Positions 1 to 9,285 of a stretch of 64,000 bases of DNA are shown here, piece after piece. The stretch comes from Novipirellula caenicola (GTDB lineage: Bacteria; Planctomycetota; Planctomycetia; Pirellulales; Pirellulaceae), in assembly GCF_039545035.1 (NCBI RefSeq), contig NZ_BAABRO010000001.1, positions 620,001 through 684,000 of the forward strand, written 5' to 3'. The notes under the pieces are model-generated. The model was not told the DNA's origin and ran no database searches. It was given only the letters and a program-made list of their open reading frames with translations. Each line of letters opens with the position of its first letter. Position 1 is the stretch's first letter. Made by a program: the position numbers and the translations under genes.

Positions 1-139
1 TGCATTGGCAATCGCTGGCGTTTCGGCTAGCAAAACATCCGCAGTGCTCACGGCGATCATCGCCGTCGTGGCGGTGGCAATCCAAGTCCGGCGTGAAACA
101 CAACGCGGCATAGCTGATCCCTCAAAAACGAACGAGTAA
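1..139 (+). CDS. C-terminal end of an unknown membrane-anchored protein (5' truncated)
   Basis: Reading from base 2 there is an open frame of 45 codons that ends at TAA 137-139. The visible residues contain one hydrophobic stretch (TSAVLTAIIAVVAVAIQV) followed by a basic, polar tail (RRETQRG...), which fits a C-terminal membrane anchor or the last helix of a membrane protein with a short cytoplasmic tail. The rest of the gene lies before the window, so no function can be given. The hydrophobic composition followed by a charged tail argues that the frame is real. It runs convergent to glgB. Confidence 0.5.
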   Translation, partial: ALAIAGVSASKTSAVLTAIIAVVAVAIQVRRETQRGIADPSKTNE

Positions 140-162
140 TCCAGGGGCGAGGACGCAGCATC

Positions 163-186
163 CATTTCGTGTTTCACCACGAAGTG
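163..186. terminator. Stem-loop after the truncated gene, terminator-like
   Basis: A 9-bp stem with one G-T wobble and a 6-nt loop lies 24 bp after the stop at 139, between two convergent genes. There is no T-run, so intrinsic termination is uncertain. The rest of 140-432 shows nothing else I can support. Confidence 0.35.
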
Positions 187-432
187 TACAAATGTCGCCG
201 AAACGTTCGACATGGCCGCGCATAGACCCAGTTACTGTCTAAATCGGCAGTCCGAAAAACCGTCATGAACGGAATAATCGGAAAAGTCGAATTTGCGGGA
301 AGGCCTCACGCATCTAGCGATGCTAGCCTCGATCGCTTGCCTCGACGGCATCACTTTCGTCGATCGCCCGAGGGCATCTGCCACGATCTTGGCAGACGCC
401 CCGTTCGCGTTCGTCGCTTGTGCCCTGCCAGC

Positions 433-2700
433 CTACTCTTCCAAGCGGAACATCACGGTTCCCAACGGCGGCAGGTCGACCGAGATGCTGTCGGGACGTT
501 CGTGGTGCCCTTCGCCGAACGTTTTGCGGCCTGGGTAATTGCCGACATTCGATCCACCGTAGGCTTCGCCGTCGCTGTTGAAGATCTCTTTCCAGAAACC
601 ACTCGCCGGCACCCCGACACGATAGCCTTTGCGAACGACGGGGGTGAAGTTGCTGCAGATTAAGATTGGCGGTGTCCCCTCGAGTCCCTTTCGCAGGTAC
701 ACCAGCGTGCTCTCATCGGCATTCAAGCAATCGATCCACTCGAACCCATCGCCGCTGAAATCGAGTTGATGCAGTGCAGGATTTTCGATGACCAATTTGT
801 TCAAATCGGCGACCAACTGCTGCACACCTCGATGGGTCGCGAAATCCAACAGAATCCAATCGGGACCGTCGTCGTGGTTCCACTCGGTCCACTGAGCCAA
901 CTCGCCTCCCATGAACAACAACTTCTTGCCCGGGTGCGTCCACATGTAGGAGTACAACAAACGCAAGTTGGCAAATTTCTGCCACATGTCGCCTGGCATC
1001 TGGCTGATCAACGAACCCTTGCCGTGCACGACTTCGTCATGCGACAGCGGCAACATAAAGTTTTCGGTGAAGGCATAAATCAGACTGAACGTCAATTCGT
1101 TTTGATGGTACTTGCGATGAATCGGTTCATTGTGCATGTACGACAACGTGTCGTTCATCCAGCCCATGTTCCATTTGTAGGTAAATCCGAGTCCGCCATC
1201 GTCGACCGGTCGTGACACGCCGGGCCACGCGGTTGATTCTTCGGCCGCTGTGACCACGCCTGGGTATTTCTCGTGAATGGCCGTGTTGAATTCACGCAAA
1301 AAGTCAATCGCTTCGAGATTCTCGCGGCCACCATACTGGTTCGGAATCCACTGGCCTTCTTCGCGGCTGTAATCCAAATACAACATCGATGCCACCGCGT
1401 CCACGCGAAGCCCGTCGATGTGATACTTGTCCAACCAGAACAACGCATTGGCGACCAAGAAGTTGCGAACTTCGTTGCGGCCAAAGTTAAAGATCATCGT
1501 GCCCCAATCCGGATGCTCTCCTTGGCGTGGATCGGCGTGTTCGTACAACGGCGACCCGTCAAAACGACGCAGCCCATGTGCGTCTTTGGGGAAGTGCGCG
1601 GGCACCCAATCGATCAAAACGCCGATGCCGTGCTGGTGCATGTAATCGACGAAGAACATGAAATCTTCGGGGCTGCCGTGACGGCTTGTCGGCGCGAAAT
1701 AACCAACGGTTTGGTAGCCCCATGAACCCGTGAAAGGATGCTCACTGACCGGCATCAGTTCAACGTGCGTGAAATTCATGCGATGACAATACTCGGCCAA
1801 ACGGCGAGCCAAGTCACGATAATTTAGCCAGCCATGGGTTCGGCCTGGGCCTTTCTGCCAGCTGCCCAAGTGCACTTCGTACACGTTCATCGGCTCGTGC
1901 AGCGGGTTCCAATCGCTTCGTCGATCGATCCACTTGTTGTCCGACCATTGGTACGAGTTCAAGTTCGCGACGATCGACGCCGTCAATGGCGGCAACTCGG
2001 CTGCCAAACCGTACGGATCGCTCTTGTCGACCCACGAACCATCGGTGTTATGGACTCGGAACTTGTAACGATCGCCCACCTTCGCGCCAGGCACAAACAA
2101 TTCCCAGATGCCAAGGTTCGGATGAATGCGGGCGACATGTTTGCGTCCGTCCCAGCCATTGAAATCGCCGACCACTTGAACCGATCGGGCATTGGGTGCC
2201 CAAACGGCAAAGTTCACGCCTGGTTTACCGTCGACAGTGCGAAGCTGGGCCCCGAGTCGTTCGTAGAGCTCGTAGTGCTTGCCTTGGCCAATCAGATAAT
2301 TGTCAAAATCGGTCAGGATCGACGGCGCGGCGTACGGGTCGTTCATTTCAATTGTTTCCCCGGATTTGTTGGTCATCTGGATGCGATACTTCGAGTTGGC
2401 AATAGTGTGAACACGCGACTGATTCTCCTTTGCATCTTGGCCCGTTGCCAGCGTCGCGTCGACCATCGGGTCGCAAATCGCTTCAAAAAAGCCTGCCGGA
2501 TGAATCCGCCGCATTGCACGTCGCTCGCCGTTTTGGGGATCAATCACCCAAGCTGCCTGAGCTTCCGGCAAAAAGCTGCGAACCGCCGTGGCCGCAGTTC
2601 CTCGATAGTCAATCGGATGAGGTCCCAGTAGACCAGAGGGGTTTTCGTGGGTTCCGTTGATCAACTTCGAGATCGACGATAGCGAAACTTGTGTGTGCAT
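433..2700 (-). CDS. glgB: 1,4-alpha-glucan branching enzyme (GlgB, GH13)
   Basis: GlgB cuts alpha-1,4-glucan chains and re-attaches them through alpha-1,6 bonds, making branched glycogen in the cytoplasm. The 755-residue length fits full-length GlgB: an N-terminal N1 module (about 1-110), a CBM48 module (about 130-230, [20 protein letters not shown]), the GH13 barrel and a C-terminal beta domain. Catalytic landmarks are visible: the nucleophile Asp in [13 protein letters not shown] near residue 430, the acid/base Glu in [10 protein letters not shown] near 485 and the HDE motif in [12 protein letters not shown] near 553. The start is ATG at 2700. No other glg gene is adjacent, so it appears to be transcribed alone. 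Identification is secure. Confidence 0.97.
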   Translation of the reverse strand: MHTQVSLSSISKLINGTHENPSGLLGPHPIDYRGTAATAVRSFLPEAQAAWVIDPQNGERRAMRRIHPAGFFEAICDPMVDATLATGQDAKENQSRVHTIANSKYRIQMTNKSGETIEMNDPYAAPSILTDFDNYLIGQGKHYELYERLGAQLRTVDGKPGVNFAVWAPNARSVQVVGDFNGWDGRKHVARIHPNLGIWELFVPGAKVGDRYKFRVHNTDGSWVDKSDPYGLAAELPPLTASIVANLNSYQWSDNKWIDRRSDWNPLHEPMNVYEVHLGSWQKGPGRTHGWLNYRDLARRLAEYCHRMNFTHVELMPVSEHPFTGSWGYQTVGYFAPTSRHGSPEDFMFFVDYMHQHGIGVLIDWVPAHFPKDAHGLRRFDGSPLYEHADPRQGEHPDWGTMIFNFGRNEVRNFLVANALFWLDKYHIDGLRVDAVASMLYLDYSREEGQWIPNQYGGRENLEAIDFLREFNTAIHEKYPGVVTAAEESTAWPGVSRPVDDGGLGFTYKWNMGWMNDTLSYMHNEPIHRKYHQNELTFSLIYAFTENFMLPLSHDEVVHGKGSLISQMPGDMWQKFANLRLLYSYMWTHPGKKLLFMGGELAQWTEWNHDDGPDWILLDFATHRGVQQLVADLNKLVIENPALHQLDFSGDGFEWIDCLNADESTLVYLRKGLEGTPPILICSNFTPVVRKGYRVGVPASGFWKEIFNSDGEAYGGSNVGNYPGRKTFGEGHHERPDSISVDLPPLGTVMFRLEE

Positions 2701-2761
2701 TTGGGATACCGAAAGACGAAAAAATCGGGTTGATGGGTGAATTGTTCTGTTGAAAAAAGGG

Positions 2762-2788
2762 ACGTCTCTCGCTTTGGACGAGAGACGT
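2762..2788. repeat. Perfect 10-bp inverted repeat upstream of glgB
   Basis: ACGTCTCTCG (2762-2771) and CGAGAGACGT (2779-2788) flank a 7-nt loop. It sits between two minus-strand genes, in the glgB leader or the trailer of the upstream gene. It may be a dispersed palindrome or a transcription barrier; there is no T-run. Confidence 0.5.
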
Positions 2789-2845
2789 TACGTATCGAGC
2801 TTGGCGAAGCGGCGGTTGCACCAAGCAATCATTTTGGCCGCGGCG

Positions 2846-2869
2846 GGTGGGCTGTGCGGCCAGCCCACC
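2846..2869 (-). terminator. GC-rich hairpin after the RNase H-fold gene
   Basis: GGTGGGCTG (2846-2854) pairs perfectly with CAGCCCACC (2861-2869) over a 6-nt loop. It starts 15 bp past the stop codon at 2884 of the minus-strand gene. The position fits a terminator or an mRNA 3'-end stabiliser, but no U-tract follows. Confidence 0.45.
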
Positions 2870-2883
2870 ACCGCCGTCTAGCA

Positions 2884-3588
2884 CTAGGAATCGAGCAAAT
2901 CAGCGGTGCGAATTCGCCGCCGCGCCGGAGCGCTGCCCGATGATGCTCCGCCGCCAAGTAGCCATTGGCGAAGCCGATCGTTCGGTGGCTTGATTCGCGG
3001 AGCGGGGGCTGCCGAGGCATGTGCCGAATCGACTCGAATCTGAACCCCATCTGCGTTGCCCTGGTTCTCGGCCGGCCGCCGATCGGGGCTGACCAGCCGC
3101 GACGAAACCAAACACGCTTCGACACGATGGATCTGCAACGCTCGATCGATTCGTCGCCACAGGTCAGCATGTTGAACATCAATCCGACGCCCAAAATGCT
3201 CCCACACGAAATTGTTCTCGCGCCATCGAGGCAGCGAATCGGTGAGCGAGCGAATCAGATAACGATTGTTGCTGATCAGCGTGACCGTCGACGCACCTTC
3301 GATCGCTTCGAGTCCGCGAACGGCTGCCAACAACGTCAATCGGTTCAAATCGCCGACCTCGTTGTCTTGCGCTGAAAACACCGGTTCACCACCGGCGGTC
3401 TCTAACGAGAACTGCCAAAAGCCGTCCATCAGCGTTGTGGAACGCGCTTCACAAACCAGCAGGTATTCCGAAACGATATTGTCACTAGGTATTTCGACGT
3501 GGCCATCAGCGGGCAACATCTCTTTGGCGACGCTCTTGACAGTGCCAAGCACTACCGGAGGCGTCGTCGCATCAATTGATTGAAGCAT
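2884..3588 (-). CDS. RNase H-fold protein, apparently without the catalytic acids
   Basis: Residues about 40-150 align by eye with RNase HI: NRLTLLAAVRGLEAI matches the helix that normally reads NRMELMAA, SNNRYLIRSLTDSLPRWRENNF matches the TDSQYV-helix-W region, and DLWRRIDRAL matches DLWQRLDAAL. The metal-binding residues are missing: the helix Glu is Thr, the Asp of TDS is Asn, and no clear TDGS strand or C-terminal GHxG...D is present. It therefore probably binds nucleic acid or protein without cutting RNA-DNA hybrids. The C-terminal third is basic and Ser/Ala/Pro-rich, probably disordered. ATG 3588 was chosen; an in-frame TTG at 3606 is an alternative. The GC-rich hairpin at 2846 follows the gene. 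Confidence 0.75.
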   Translation of the reverse strand: MLQSIDATTPPVVLGTVKSVAKEMLPADGHVEIPSDNIVSEYLLVCEARSTTLMDGFWQFSLETAGGEPVFSAQDNEVGDLNRLTLLAAVRGLEAIEGASTVTLISNNRYLIRSLTDSLPRWRENNFVWEHFGRRIDVQHADLWRRIDRALQIHRVEACLVSSRLVSPDRRPAENQGNADGVQIRVDSAHASAAPAPRIKPPNDRLRQWLLGGGASSGSAPARRRIRTADLLDS

Positions 3589-3860
3589 CACGACTGGGGT
3601 TTCCAACAGGATGGGTCATAGGGTCTGGGTCGATCATGCCTTGATCTTTCCAAAACCCGACGAATTGGGAGTTTCGATCCATCAAGCGCACCGAAGCGTC
3701 GAACATGCCAACATCGCACTCATGCGATGCTTGCAAACGACGGGGTGTACTTGAGGGTTCGGCAAACTCGACCTAGCCGCCAAACTTTGACTGCTGGAAA
3801 AAGTCAACCTGGTTTCTAACACGCCGCTATGAATCGCGCGACCGTGATAACCGGTAGGGA

Positions 3861-3950
3861 AGGGGAGTGGGGAGTGAGGAGTGAGGAGTGAGGAGTGAGG
3901 AGTGAGGAGAGGAGGAGAGGGGGAGACAAGGGGACAAGGGGACAGGGAGG
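3861..3950. repeat. Polypurine tract with a 7-bp tandem repeat
   Basis: The + strand is almost only G and A, built first from head-to-tail GTGAGGA-type units (about 3865-3910) and then from GGGGACAAG-like units. It lies in the 387-bp gap (3607-3993) between zwf and the RNase H-fold gene. The rest of that gap shows no gene. Such mirror-symmetric purine runs can slip in replication and may form triplex DNA. Confidence 0.7.
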
Positions 3951-3975
3951 ACGGGCTGCTGAAGGGGCAGCCCGT
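3951..3975 (-). terminator. Hairpin downstream of zwf
   Basis: ACGGGCTGC (3951-3959) and GCAGCCCGT (3967-3975) form a perfect 9-bp stem with a 7-nt loop, 18 bp past the zwf stop. On the minus strand the following bases are C/T-rich rather than a T-run, so it is a likely 3'-end structure more than a proven intrinsic terminator. Confidence 0.5.
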
Positions 3976-3993
3976 TAGTAGAAACGCGGGGCT

Positions 3994-5448
3994 TTAGGAG
4001 AGGACGGGGCAGACGTCGAACCATTCGCGTTTTTGACGATGCATCCACTCGCCCGCTTCGGTCGGCCCCCATCCTCCAGGCTCGTAGGTGAACAAGTCCG
4101 GAGCGGCGGGGCTTTTCCATGCCTCGATGATCGGATCAATGATCCCCCACGCCAATTCGACTTCATCACTGCGGGCAAACAGACTGGCGTCGCCGGTCAT
4201 CGAATCCAACAGCAAGCGTTGGTATGCATCGGGCATCGACGTTCCACCGGGGGCTTGGCGGAAGCTAAAGTCCAACGTGCTCGTTCGCGTCTTCATTTCC
4301 GAATCCGGCACCTTGGTTTCGAAATGCAGCTGGATCCCTTCGGCCGGTTGCACTTGAATTACCAATCGATTGCCTAGCGGCGAACGCGTTTTTTCTCCGA
4401 ACAAAATGTGAGGCACATTTTTGAACTGGATGACGATTTGCGTGGTACGGCACGACATGCCCTTGCCGCTTCGCAAGTAGAACGGAACGCCTTTCCAACG
4501 CCAATTGTCGCAGTACAACTTCAGCGCCGCAAAGGTTTCCGTATGGCTGTTGGCGGGAACGCCTTCTTCTTGCAGGTACCCTTTGTATTGACCTCGCACG
4601 GTATTCACCGCGAAATCACTACCGGTCATGCGGCGAACACTGTGCAACACCTTGACCTTTTCGTCACGCACAAGCGCCGAATCGTAACGCGCCGGCGGTT
4701 CCATCGCGGTGATCATCATCAATTGCAAGATGTGATTTTGGAACATGTCACGCAGGATTCCTGACGTGTCATAATATCCAGCGCGACGACCGATCACGAC
4801 TTCTTCGGCCACCGTGATCTGAACGTTGTCGACATAGTTGCGATTCCAGATCGGTTCAAAAATGCTGTTGGCAAACCGCAACGCAAAGATGTTTTGAACC
4901 GTCTCTTTGCCCAGATAATGATCGATACGATAGATCTGGTCTTCACGAAAAACCGAATGAATCGAACGATTCAATTCTTGAGCCGTTTTCAAATTGGTCC
5001 CAAATGGTTTTTCGATGATCACGCGGCGGAAACCGTCGCGGTCATCGGCCAACCCTGCGGCACCAAGCTGCTTGATTGCTTCCTCGTACAACTGAGGCAT
5101 GGTCGACAGATAATAGACCCGGCCGGTGTGAGCTTCGGTTTCGATCGAACTTAAGAATTCGCCGAGCTTCGTAAAATCACCGGCCTCTTTGATGTCACCG
5201 GCTTGATAGAAGACGTTCTCGCTGAACCGATTCCAGATTTCCGCGTCGAACGATTTACCGGCGAACTTTTCGGTCGTCGTGCGAAGTGCATCCCGCCACT
5301 CCTCATGCTCAAAATGACTTCGCGATACCCCCACGATCCGAGATCCCTCGGGCAGGCGATTCTTTTTGAACAACAGGAACAGTGCCGGAATCAGCTTTCG
5401 GCTGGTCAAGTCGCCCGAAGCGCCAAAAATAACGATCGTGTGAGCCAT
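3994..5448 (-). CDS. zwf: Glucose-6-phosphate 1-dehydrogenase
   Basis: Zwf oxidises glucose-6-phosphate to 6-phosphogluconolactone with NAD(P)+, the entry into the oxidative pentose phosphate pathway. The 484-residue protein begins with a Rossmann motif (IFGASGDLTSRKLIPALF, residues about 6-23) and carries the substrate/active-site signature RIDHYLGKETVQN near residue 174, followed by FANSIFEPIWNRNYVDNVQI. Length and start (ATG 5448) fit the family. pgl and gnd, its usual partners, are not nearby. The hairpin at 3951 probably ends the transcript. Confidence 0.97.
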   Translation of the reverse strand: MAHTIVIFGASGDLTSRKLIPALFLLFKKNRLPEGSRIVGVSRSHFEHEEWRDALRTTTEKFAGKSFDAEIWNRFSENVFYQAGDIKEAGDFTKLGEFLSSIETEAHTGRVYYLSTMPQLYEEAIKQLGAAGLADDRDGFRRVIIEKPFGTNLKTAQELNRSIHSVFREDQIYRIDHYLGKETVQNIFALRFANSIFEPIWNRNYVDNVQITVAEEVVIGRRAGYYDTSGILRDMFQNHILQLMMITAMEPPARYDSALVRDEKVKVLHSVRRMTGSDFAVNTVRGQYKGYLQEEGVPANSHTETFAALKLYCDNWRWKGVPFYLRSGKGMSCRTTQIVIQFKNVPHILFGEKTRSPLGNRLVIQVQPAEGIQLHFETKVPDSEMKTRTSTLDFSFRQAPGGTSMPDAYQRLLLDSMTGDASLFARSDEVELAWGIIDPIIEAWKSPAAPDLFTYEPGGWGPTEAGEWMHRQKREWFDVCPVLS

Positions 5449-5583
5449 GCTTCGTTTTCCCCTGCGGTGTCCGTGCTTGCGGTGCTCAAAGGTTCATGCG
5501 TCAAACAACGAACGCTTGACGTGATAGGCACAGCTTAAGGGACGAAGGGAGCTTCAGGAAGATCAGGCCGCACGCGAGTACAG

Positions 5584-6075
5584 TTAGGCAGCCCGGCGCT
5601 GTGGCGATAGCGCGGCTTTGATCTCTTCCGTCTTGGTCCCGGCGGGTTGCGCCGTGGTGGCGGCGATCTGCAGCACTTGTTGGATCGGCAGATCGTTATC
5701 GGCGATCACTTGGCAACCGAGACGGTGATCCAAGTTCAACAAAATCGGAGCCCGCAGGTTTGTCGTGACTTTGCCTTGACGTCCCGAAACGGTCGTCATC
5801 ACATAGAGTTCTGAACCGGGGCGAAGATGCAAGCTGCCGAGTTCCCGGCGGCTGATGTGCACGCGATACTCCGAGAAAAACGCTCGCGGGCTGATCAGCG
5901 GAATGGCCCGATCGCCTCGCGAAGCACTTTGCAGCCACGCCACCGATGCACTCTCGGGGTCAGGCAGCAACGCCCATTGGCGAAGCGTTTCCATTCCGAT
6001 CAATCCTTGAGGGAAAAGAAACAACTCGTCCGCGTTGATCTGCAACGTGCCAAAACGATTCGTATCGATTCTCAT
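5584..6075 (-). CDS. fliW: Flagellar assembly factor FliW
   Basis: FliW binds flagellin and antagonises the translational repressor CsrA, tying flagellin synthesis to filament assembly. The protein starts [29 protein letters not shown], typical of the family (beta strands, then FPQGLxGxE), and contains the later [20 protein letters not shown] strand region near residues 102-121. The ATG at 6075 gives 163 residues; longer in-frame starts add 30 unconserved residues. It lies 113 bp downstream of flgL on the same strand, so the two are probably co-transcribed. csrA, which commonly follows fliW, is not visible between fliW and zwf. Confidence 0.92.
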   Translation of the reverse strand: MRIDTNRFGTLQINADELFLFPQGLIGMETLRQWALLPDPESASVAWLQSASRGDRAIPLISPRAFFSEYRVHISRRELGSLHLRPGSELYVMTTVSGRQGKVTTNLRAPILLNLDHRLGCQVIADNDLPIQQVLQIAATTAQPAGTKTEEIKAALSPQRRAA

Positions 6076-6188
6076 GTCGTTTCTTTCCCGATTTCCAGTT
6101 GGTCTTATGGACAGAAAGGTCGGTCGAAGACCTGCCAATCTCTTTATCGGCTCGCCCCTCGGCAAAATGAAACAATTCGGAAAAATCG

Positions 6189-8144
6189 TTACAAGTAGTT
6201 CAAAACGGTCAATTGTGAAGTCTGTCCGATGATTCGCATCGACGCTTCTAAAGCCAATTGCCGCTGACTCAAATCGCTGATCACGGTCGCCAAATCGGCG
6301 TCCACTTCGTTGGAAAGTTGTTCGGTCAACTGGATCACGTTGGTTTCGGTGGACGCCTTCATATCTTGCAGGTTCCGCGTCCAGACCCCGATTTTGCCTC
6401 GCGTCTGACTCGCACGATCCAAATCATCGTCCAATCGGGCCTGCAGGCGTTCGATCTCCACGACGTCGTTGTCACGAATGGCCGTTTCGAGTCGCAGCAG
6501 CGTATCAAGGGCGCCACCGGCGTCTCGCGGCATGTAATCTTCGCCGGCAATCTGGTTCACACTTCCGACCGTTTCGCCAAAGGCTTCGATTTCGCCTTCG
6601 GGGATCAAACCGAGCCGTGTTCCCGCATTACTCAATTGCGGTTGGCGAATCGACATCGGATTGGCTCCCGGCGGAGCCTGCAACTCGATTCCGTTGCCAA
6701 CGGTATTGAGACCGACCAACACACGGGCGGCGTCTTGATTGTTGGGGTGGTTGCGAATCAGACCAATCACATCCTCAATGGTCTCGGCCCCCTCGAGATC
6801 CAATTTCAGCTCGACACCATCGGGCCGGGTGATCACCAAATCCTCGCTTTGCGTATTGAGCACGACGCCCCGGCCACGGCCGAGCTCGTTCAGCGTCGTC
6901 AGTTCGGTCGCCGATCGGATCCCCAAGGCGCGAGCGGCGTTGCCACCGTTTTCGCCCACTGAATAATCCACCCCGCTTCGCAAGGCACGCAATTGGATAC
7001 TGCCGTCGGCCTCATTCAATTCCGCATGCACGTCGGCACCGCTGCGATTGATCGCGATCAAGACGTCTCCCACCTTTTCAGCGTCGCTTAGATCGATCGA
7101 AAAACTTTGATTTCCCTGCTTGATCGTCAGACCACTGCTCAAATCCACTCCGACGCCGGACGCCAGATCGTCGATCTTGGTTTCCGTGGTCAATCGAGGT
7201 GCGAGACGGTCTCCGGTAAGCGGCGGTGCCTTCAATCCGCCGGGATTCGAGATCGATAGATCACTCGCCAACGTACTGCCCTTGGTGTCTTGGATCGCCA
7301 ACGTTCCGGGCAAATCGTCGGCATATTTGATCTCGATCGAATCGTTGGCGATTTTCACGCTCAGCGGTCGTCCTTCTAATTTCACTTGCGACAACACATC
7401 GACCACATCGCCGATCGTCGACGCGTTGCTGAGGTCGACCTCGACCGTGCTGTTGCCCCCCGACAACTCAATCGCGCCCGCCGCGACCCCGGCGCCACCA
7501 CGCATGTCGACCAAGCGGGTATCGTAATCAAGCGCCGCACCGAGCGGTTCTCCCTTTAGAAAGACGCCGTTGGTCCCGAGCGAATCCGACGCGGTGACAT
7601 TGATATCGGATAACTCGCCGCCCCCAAGCATGGTCTTGCCGACCGCATCACGTCCGGAATAGACGATATCGTTGTCGACGTAGCTGTACGCGTTTCCGCC
7701 GTTCAGAATGCCGCCGAGCAGTTGTTGGTCGCGGAACATCGCGTTGCCGGCCGTGTACACGCTGTTGATCGCTTCACGAATCGTTAGCGCCAATGCTTCG
7801 CGTTCATCGTCGGAATTGATCGTATTGGCGCCCTCGACCGCCGTCGCTCGCGCGGTGATCAACGCATTGTCAATTTGCGACAATGCGGTGTCGGCCGAAT
7901 CGTAGTAGCCGATCGTCGATTCGGCATTTCGCACCAATTGGTTGCCACGATCGATCGTGCGATTCAGCCCGAGTGCCCGGTTGGCTGCCGCCGGATTGTC
8001 CGAAATTTTTAAGACACTGCGTCCCGTCGACAATTGATCGTACTGACGCTGCAACGCCAACTGATCCGCGTTCAGCTGGAACATCAACCGCTGGTTCATC
8101 AGCGGGGTGCTGGTGCGATTCGCCGAGACGGGAAGAATGGCCAT
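6189..8144 (-). CDS. flgL: Flagellar hook-associated protein 3 (FlgL), enlarged by hook-IN-like repeats
   Basis: FlgL is the junction protein between the hook (through FlgK) and the flagellin filament. The N-terminus ([42 protein letters not shown]) is the conserved flagellin D0/D1 helix and the C-terminus ([41 protein letters not shown]) is its partner. At 651 residues it is about twice the common length. The excess is a surface region with three related beta-rich repeats near residues 220-290, 324-410 and 413-490, each with a core like VDLSxAxTIGDVxxxI, resembling the flagellin hook IN motif. ATG 8144 is the start. FliW follows on the same strand. Confidence 0.9.
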   Translation of the reverse strand: MAILPVSANRTSTPLMNQRLMFQLNADQLALQRQYDQLSTGRSVLKISDNPAAANRALGLNRTIDRGNQLVRNAESTIGYYDSADTALSQIDNALITARATAVEGANTINSDDEREALALTIREAINSVYTAGNAMFRDQQLLGGILNGGNAYSYVDNDIVYSGRDAVGKTMLGGGELSDINVTASDSLGTNGVFLKGEPLGAALDYDTRLVDMRGGAGVAAGAIELSGGNSTVEVDLSNASTIGDVVDVLSQVKLEGRPLSVKIANDSIEIKYADDLPGTLAIQDTKGSTLASDLSISNPGGLKAPPLTGDRLAPRLTTETKIDDLASGVGVDLSSGLTIKQGNQSFSIDLSDAEKVGDVLIAINRSGADVHAELNEADGSIQLRALRSGVDYSVGENGGNAARALGIRSATELTTLNELGRGRGVVLNTQSEDLVITRPDGVELKLDLEGAETIEDVIGLIRNHPNNQDAARVLVGLNTVGNGIELQAPPGANPMSIRQPQLSNAGTRLGLIPEGEIEAFGETVGSVNQIAGEDYMPRDAGGALDTLLRLETAIRDNDVVEIERLQARLDDDLDRASQTRGKIGVWTRNLQDMKASTETNVIQLTEQLSNEVDADLATVISDLSQRQLALEASMRIIGQTSQLTVLNYL

Positions 8145-8221
8145 GATGTGCTAAATTGCCGCGTCGATTGCTCGCCGCTTCCGCGTAAAATGAAATCGGT
8201 AACTCCACTCGTTCTCGTCTG

Positions 8222-8229
8222 TTATCGGA
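8222..8229 (-). promoter_or_regulatory. Candidate sigma-28 (FliA-type) -10 element upstream of flgL
   Basis: On the minus strand the sequence TCCGATAA matches the flagellar sigma-28 -10 consensus GCCGATAA at seven of eight bases, 78 bp before the flgL ATG. The -35 side is weak: TTAA occurs, but 13-14 bp upstream instead of about 15. No other regulatory signal was recognised in 8145-8404. Confidence 0.35.
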
Positions 8230-8404
8230 ACTCTTTCTAAATTAACGCCAGTCAATCCGTTGCGATCGCTGTAATCCGTCTTACCGTCACCATCATGCTG
8301 GCAAAACAATGAGCCAATTCACGCTATTTCGCCTATTGTGACACCGTGCATCGTGAGACACCGTCAGTTCTGCTGTTACTCTATTTTCCGCATTTTCAAA
8401 AAAA

Positions 8405-9031
8405 ATGATTCTGATCGGCACCATGAACCTGACGCGGACGCGTGATCGAGGCAATTTTTACTGCCCGACGTGCCGCACGCCGCAGCCGTTTCGCCTGCGA
8501 GCGAGACGACCTTTTTTGACGCTCTACTTCGTCCCCACGGTGCCGATTGGTGCTGCCGAAGAATTCGTGCAGTGCGATAGTTGTCGCAGCACCTGGGACA
8601 CCAGCGTGTTGAGTATGGATCGACAAACGCACGAAGCGACGATCGAGTCTCAGTTTCGCGACCAAGCGATTCGTGCGGCCGTTTTGGTCGTGCTGGCCGA
8701 TGGCGAGATCAGCGAAGCCGAGATCGAGGCCCTGCAAACGATCGCCAACGATTTGCTCGAGCGACCGATGGACCGCGAGGAACTCGGACGTTTGTGCAGC
8801 ATCGCGATGGAAAACAAGGTGCTGGCGAAAAACTACGTGCTGACGATTTCGCGAGGATGGAACCAAGATCAACGGATGCGAGCATTGCAGGCGATGTTTC
8901 TTGCCGCGTCGGCCGAGGGAACCCTGCAACCCGAGCAAATCGCGATTCTGTCGGACATGCGCGAGATTCTCGAGTTGACCGACATGGAATACGAAGCGGC
9001 AATCGAAGAAGCACTGCAGTGGCAAGCCTAA
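8405..9031 (+). CDS. Zinc-ribbon protein with a TerB-like helical domain
   Basis: Two CxxC pairs (Cys20/Cys23 and Cys57/Cys60) form an N-terminal zinc ribbon around a hydrophobic linker (RRPFLTLYFVPTVPIG), typical of zinc-ribbon-15-like proteins. Residues about 75-205 are helical with acidic loops (VVLADGEISEAEIEALQ and AASAEGTLQPEQIAIL), the pattern of TerB/DjlA-type domains that bind metal and mediate protein contacts. The protein is cytosolic and its substrate is unknown. ATG 8405 was used; ATG 8423 would also keep both Cys pairs. It is divergent from flgL and followed by a 254-bp gap (9032-9285) in which I see nothing. Confidence 0.8.
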   Translation: MILIGTMNLTRTRDRGNFYCPTCRTPQPFRLRARRPFLTLYFVPTVPIGAAEEFVQCDSCRSTWDTSVLSMDRQTHEATIESQFRDQAIRAAVLVVLADGEISEAEIEALQTIANDLLERPMDREELGRLCSIAMENKVLAKNYVLTISRGWNQDQRMRALQAMFLAASAEGTLQPEQIAILSDMREILELTDMEYEAAIEEALQWQA

Positions 9032-9285
9032 ATCGGGGGCCAATCACACAGACGATCAGGGGGGCCGCCAGCCGCCGATCCTCAACGAAGGATGCGTTGG
9101 CGTTATCGACACCGCAGCGGCAACATTGTGCCCCGCATGCGTGTTTGCGGGCATCGCGGTGGTGACGCAACCAGCCTCCCATCTTGGCGAATGCTCAGGG
9201 ATCCCTAAAATCGGCGGTGCACGATGTGAAAGAATCGGTCTTTCTCGCTCCCCGACCTGCCCTCAAACCTTGACGAAATCACTCC

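Noticed and set aside
1834-2631. 265-codon frame opposite glgB
   Set aside because: Antisense to a fully conserved enzyme and without recognisable domains.
5449-5583. csrA next to fliW
   Set aside because: No frame with the CsrA signature is present in the gap between fliW and zwf.
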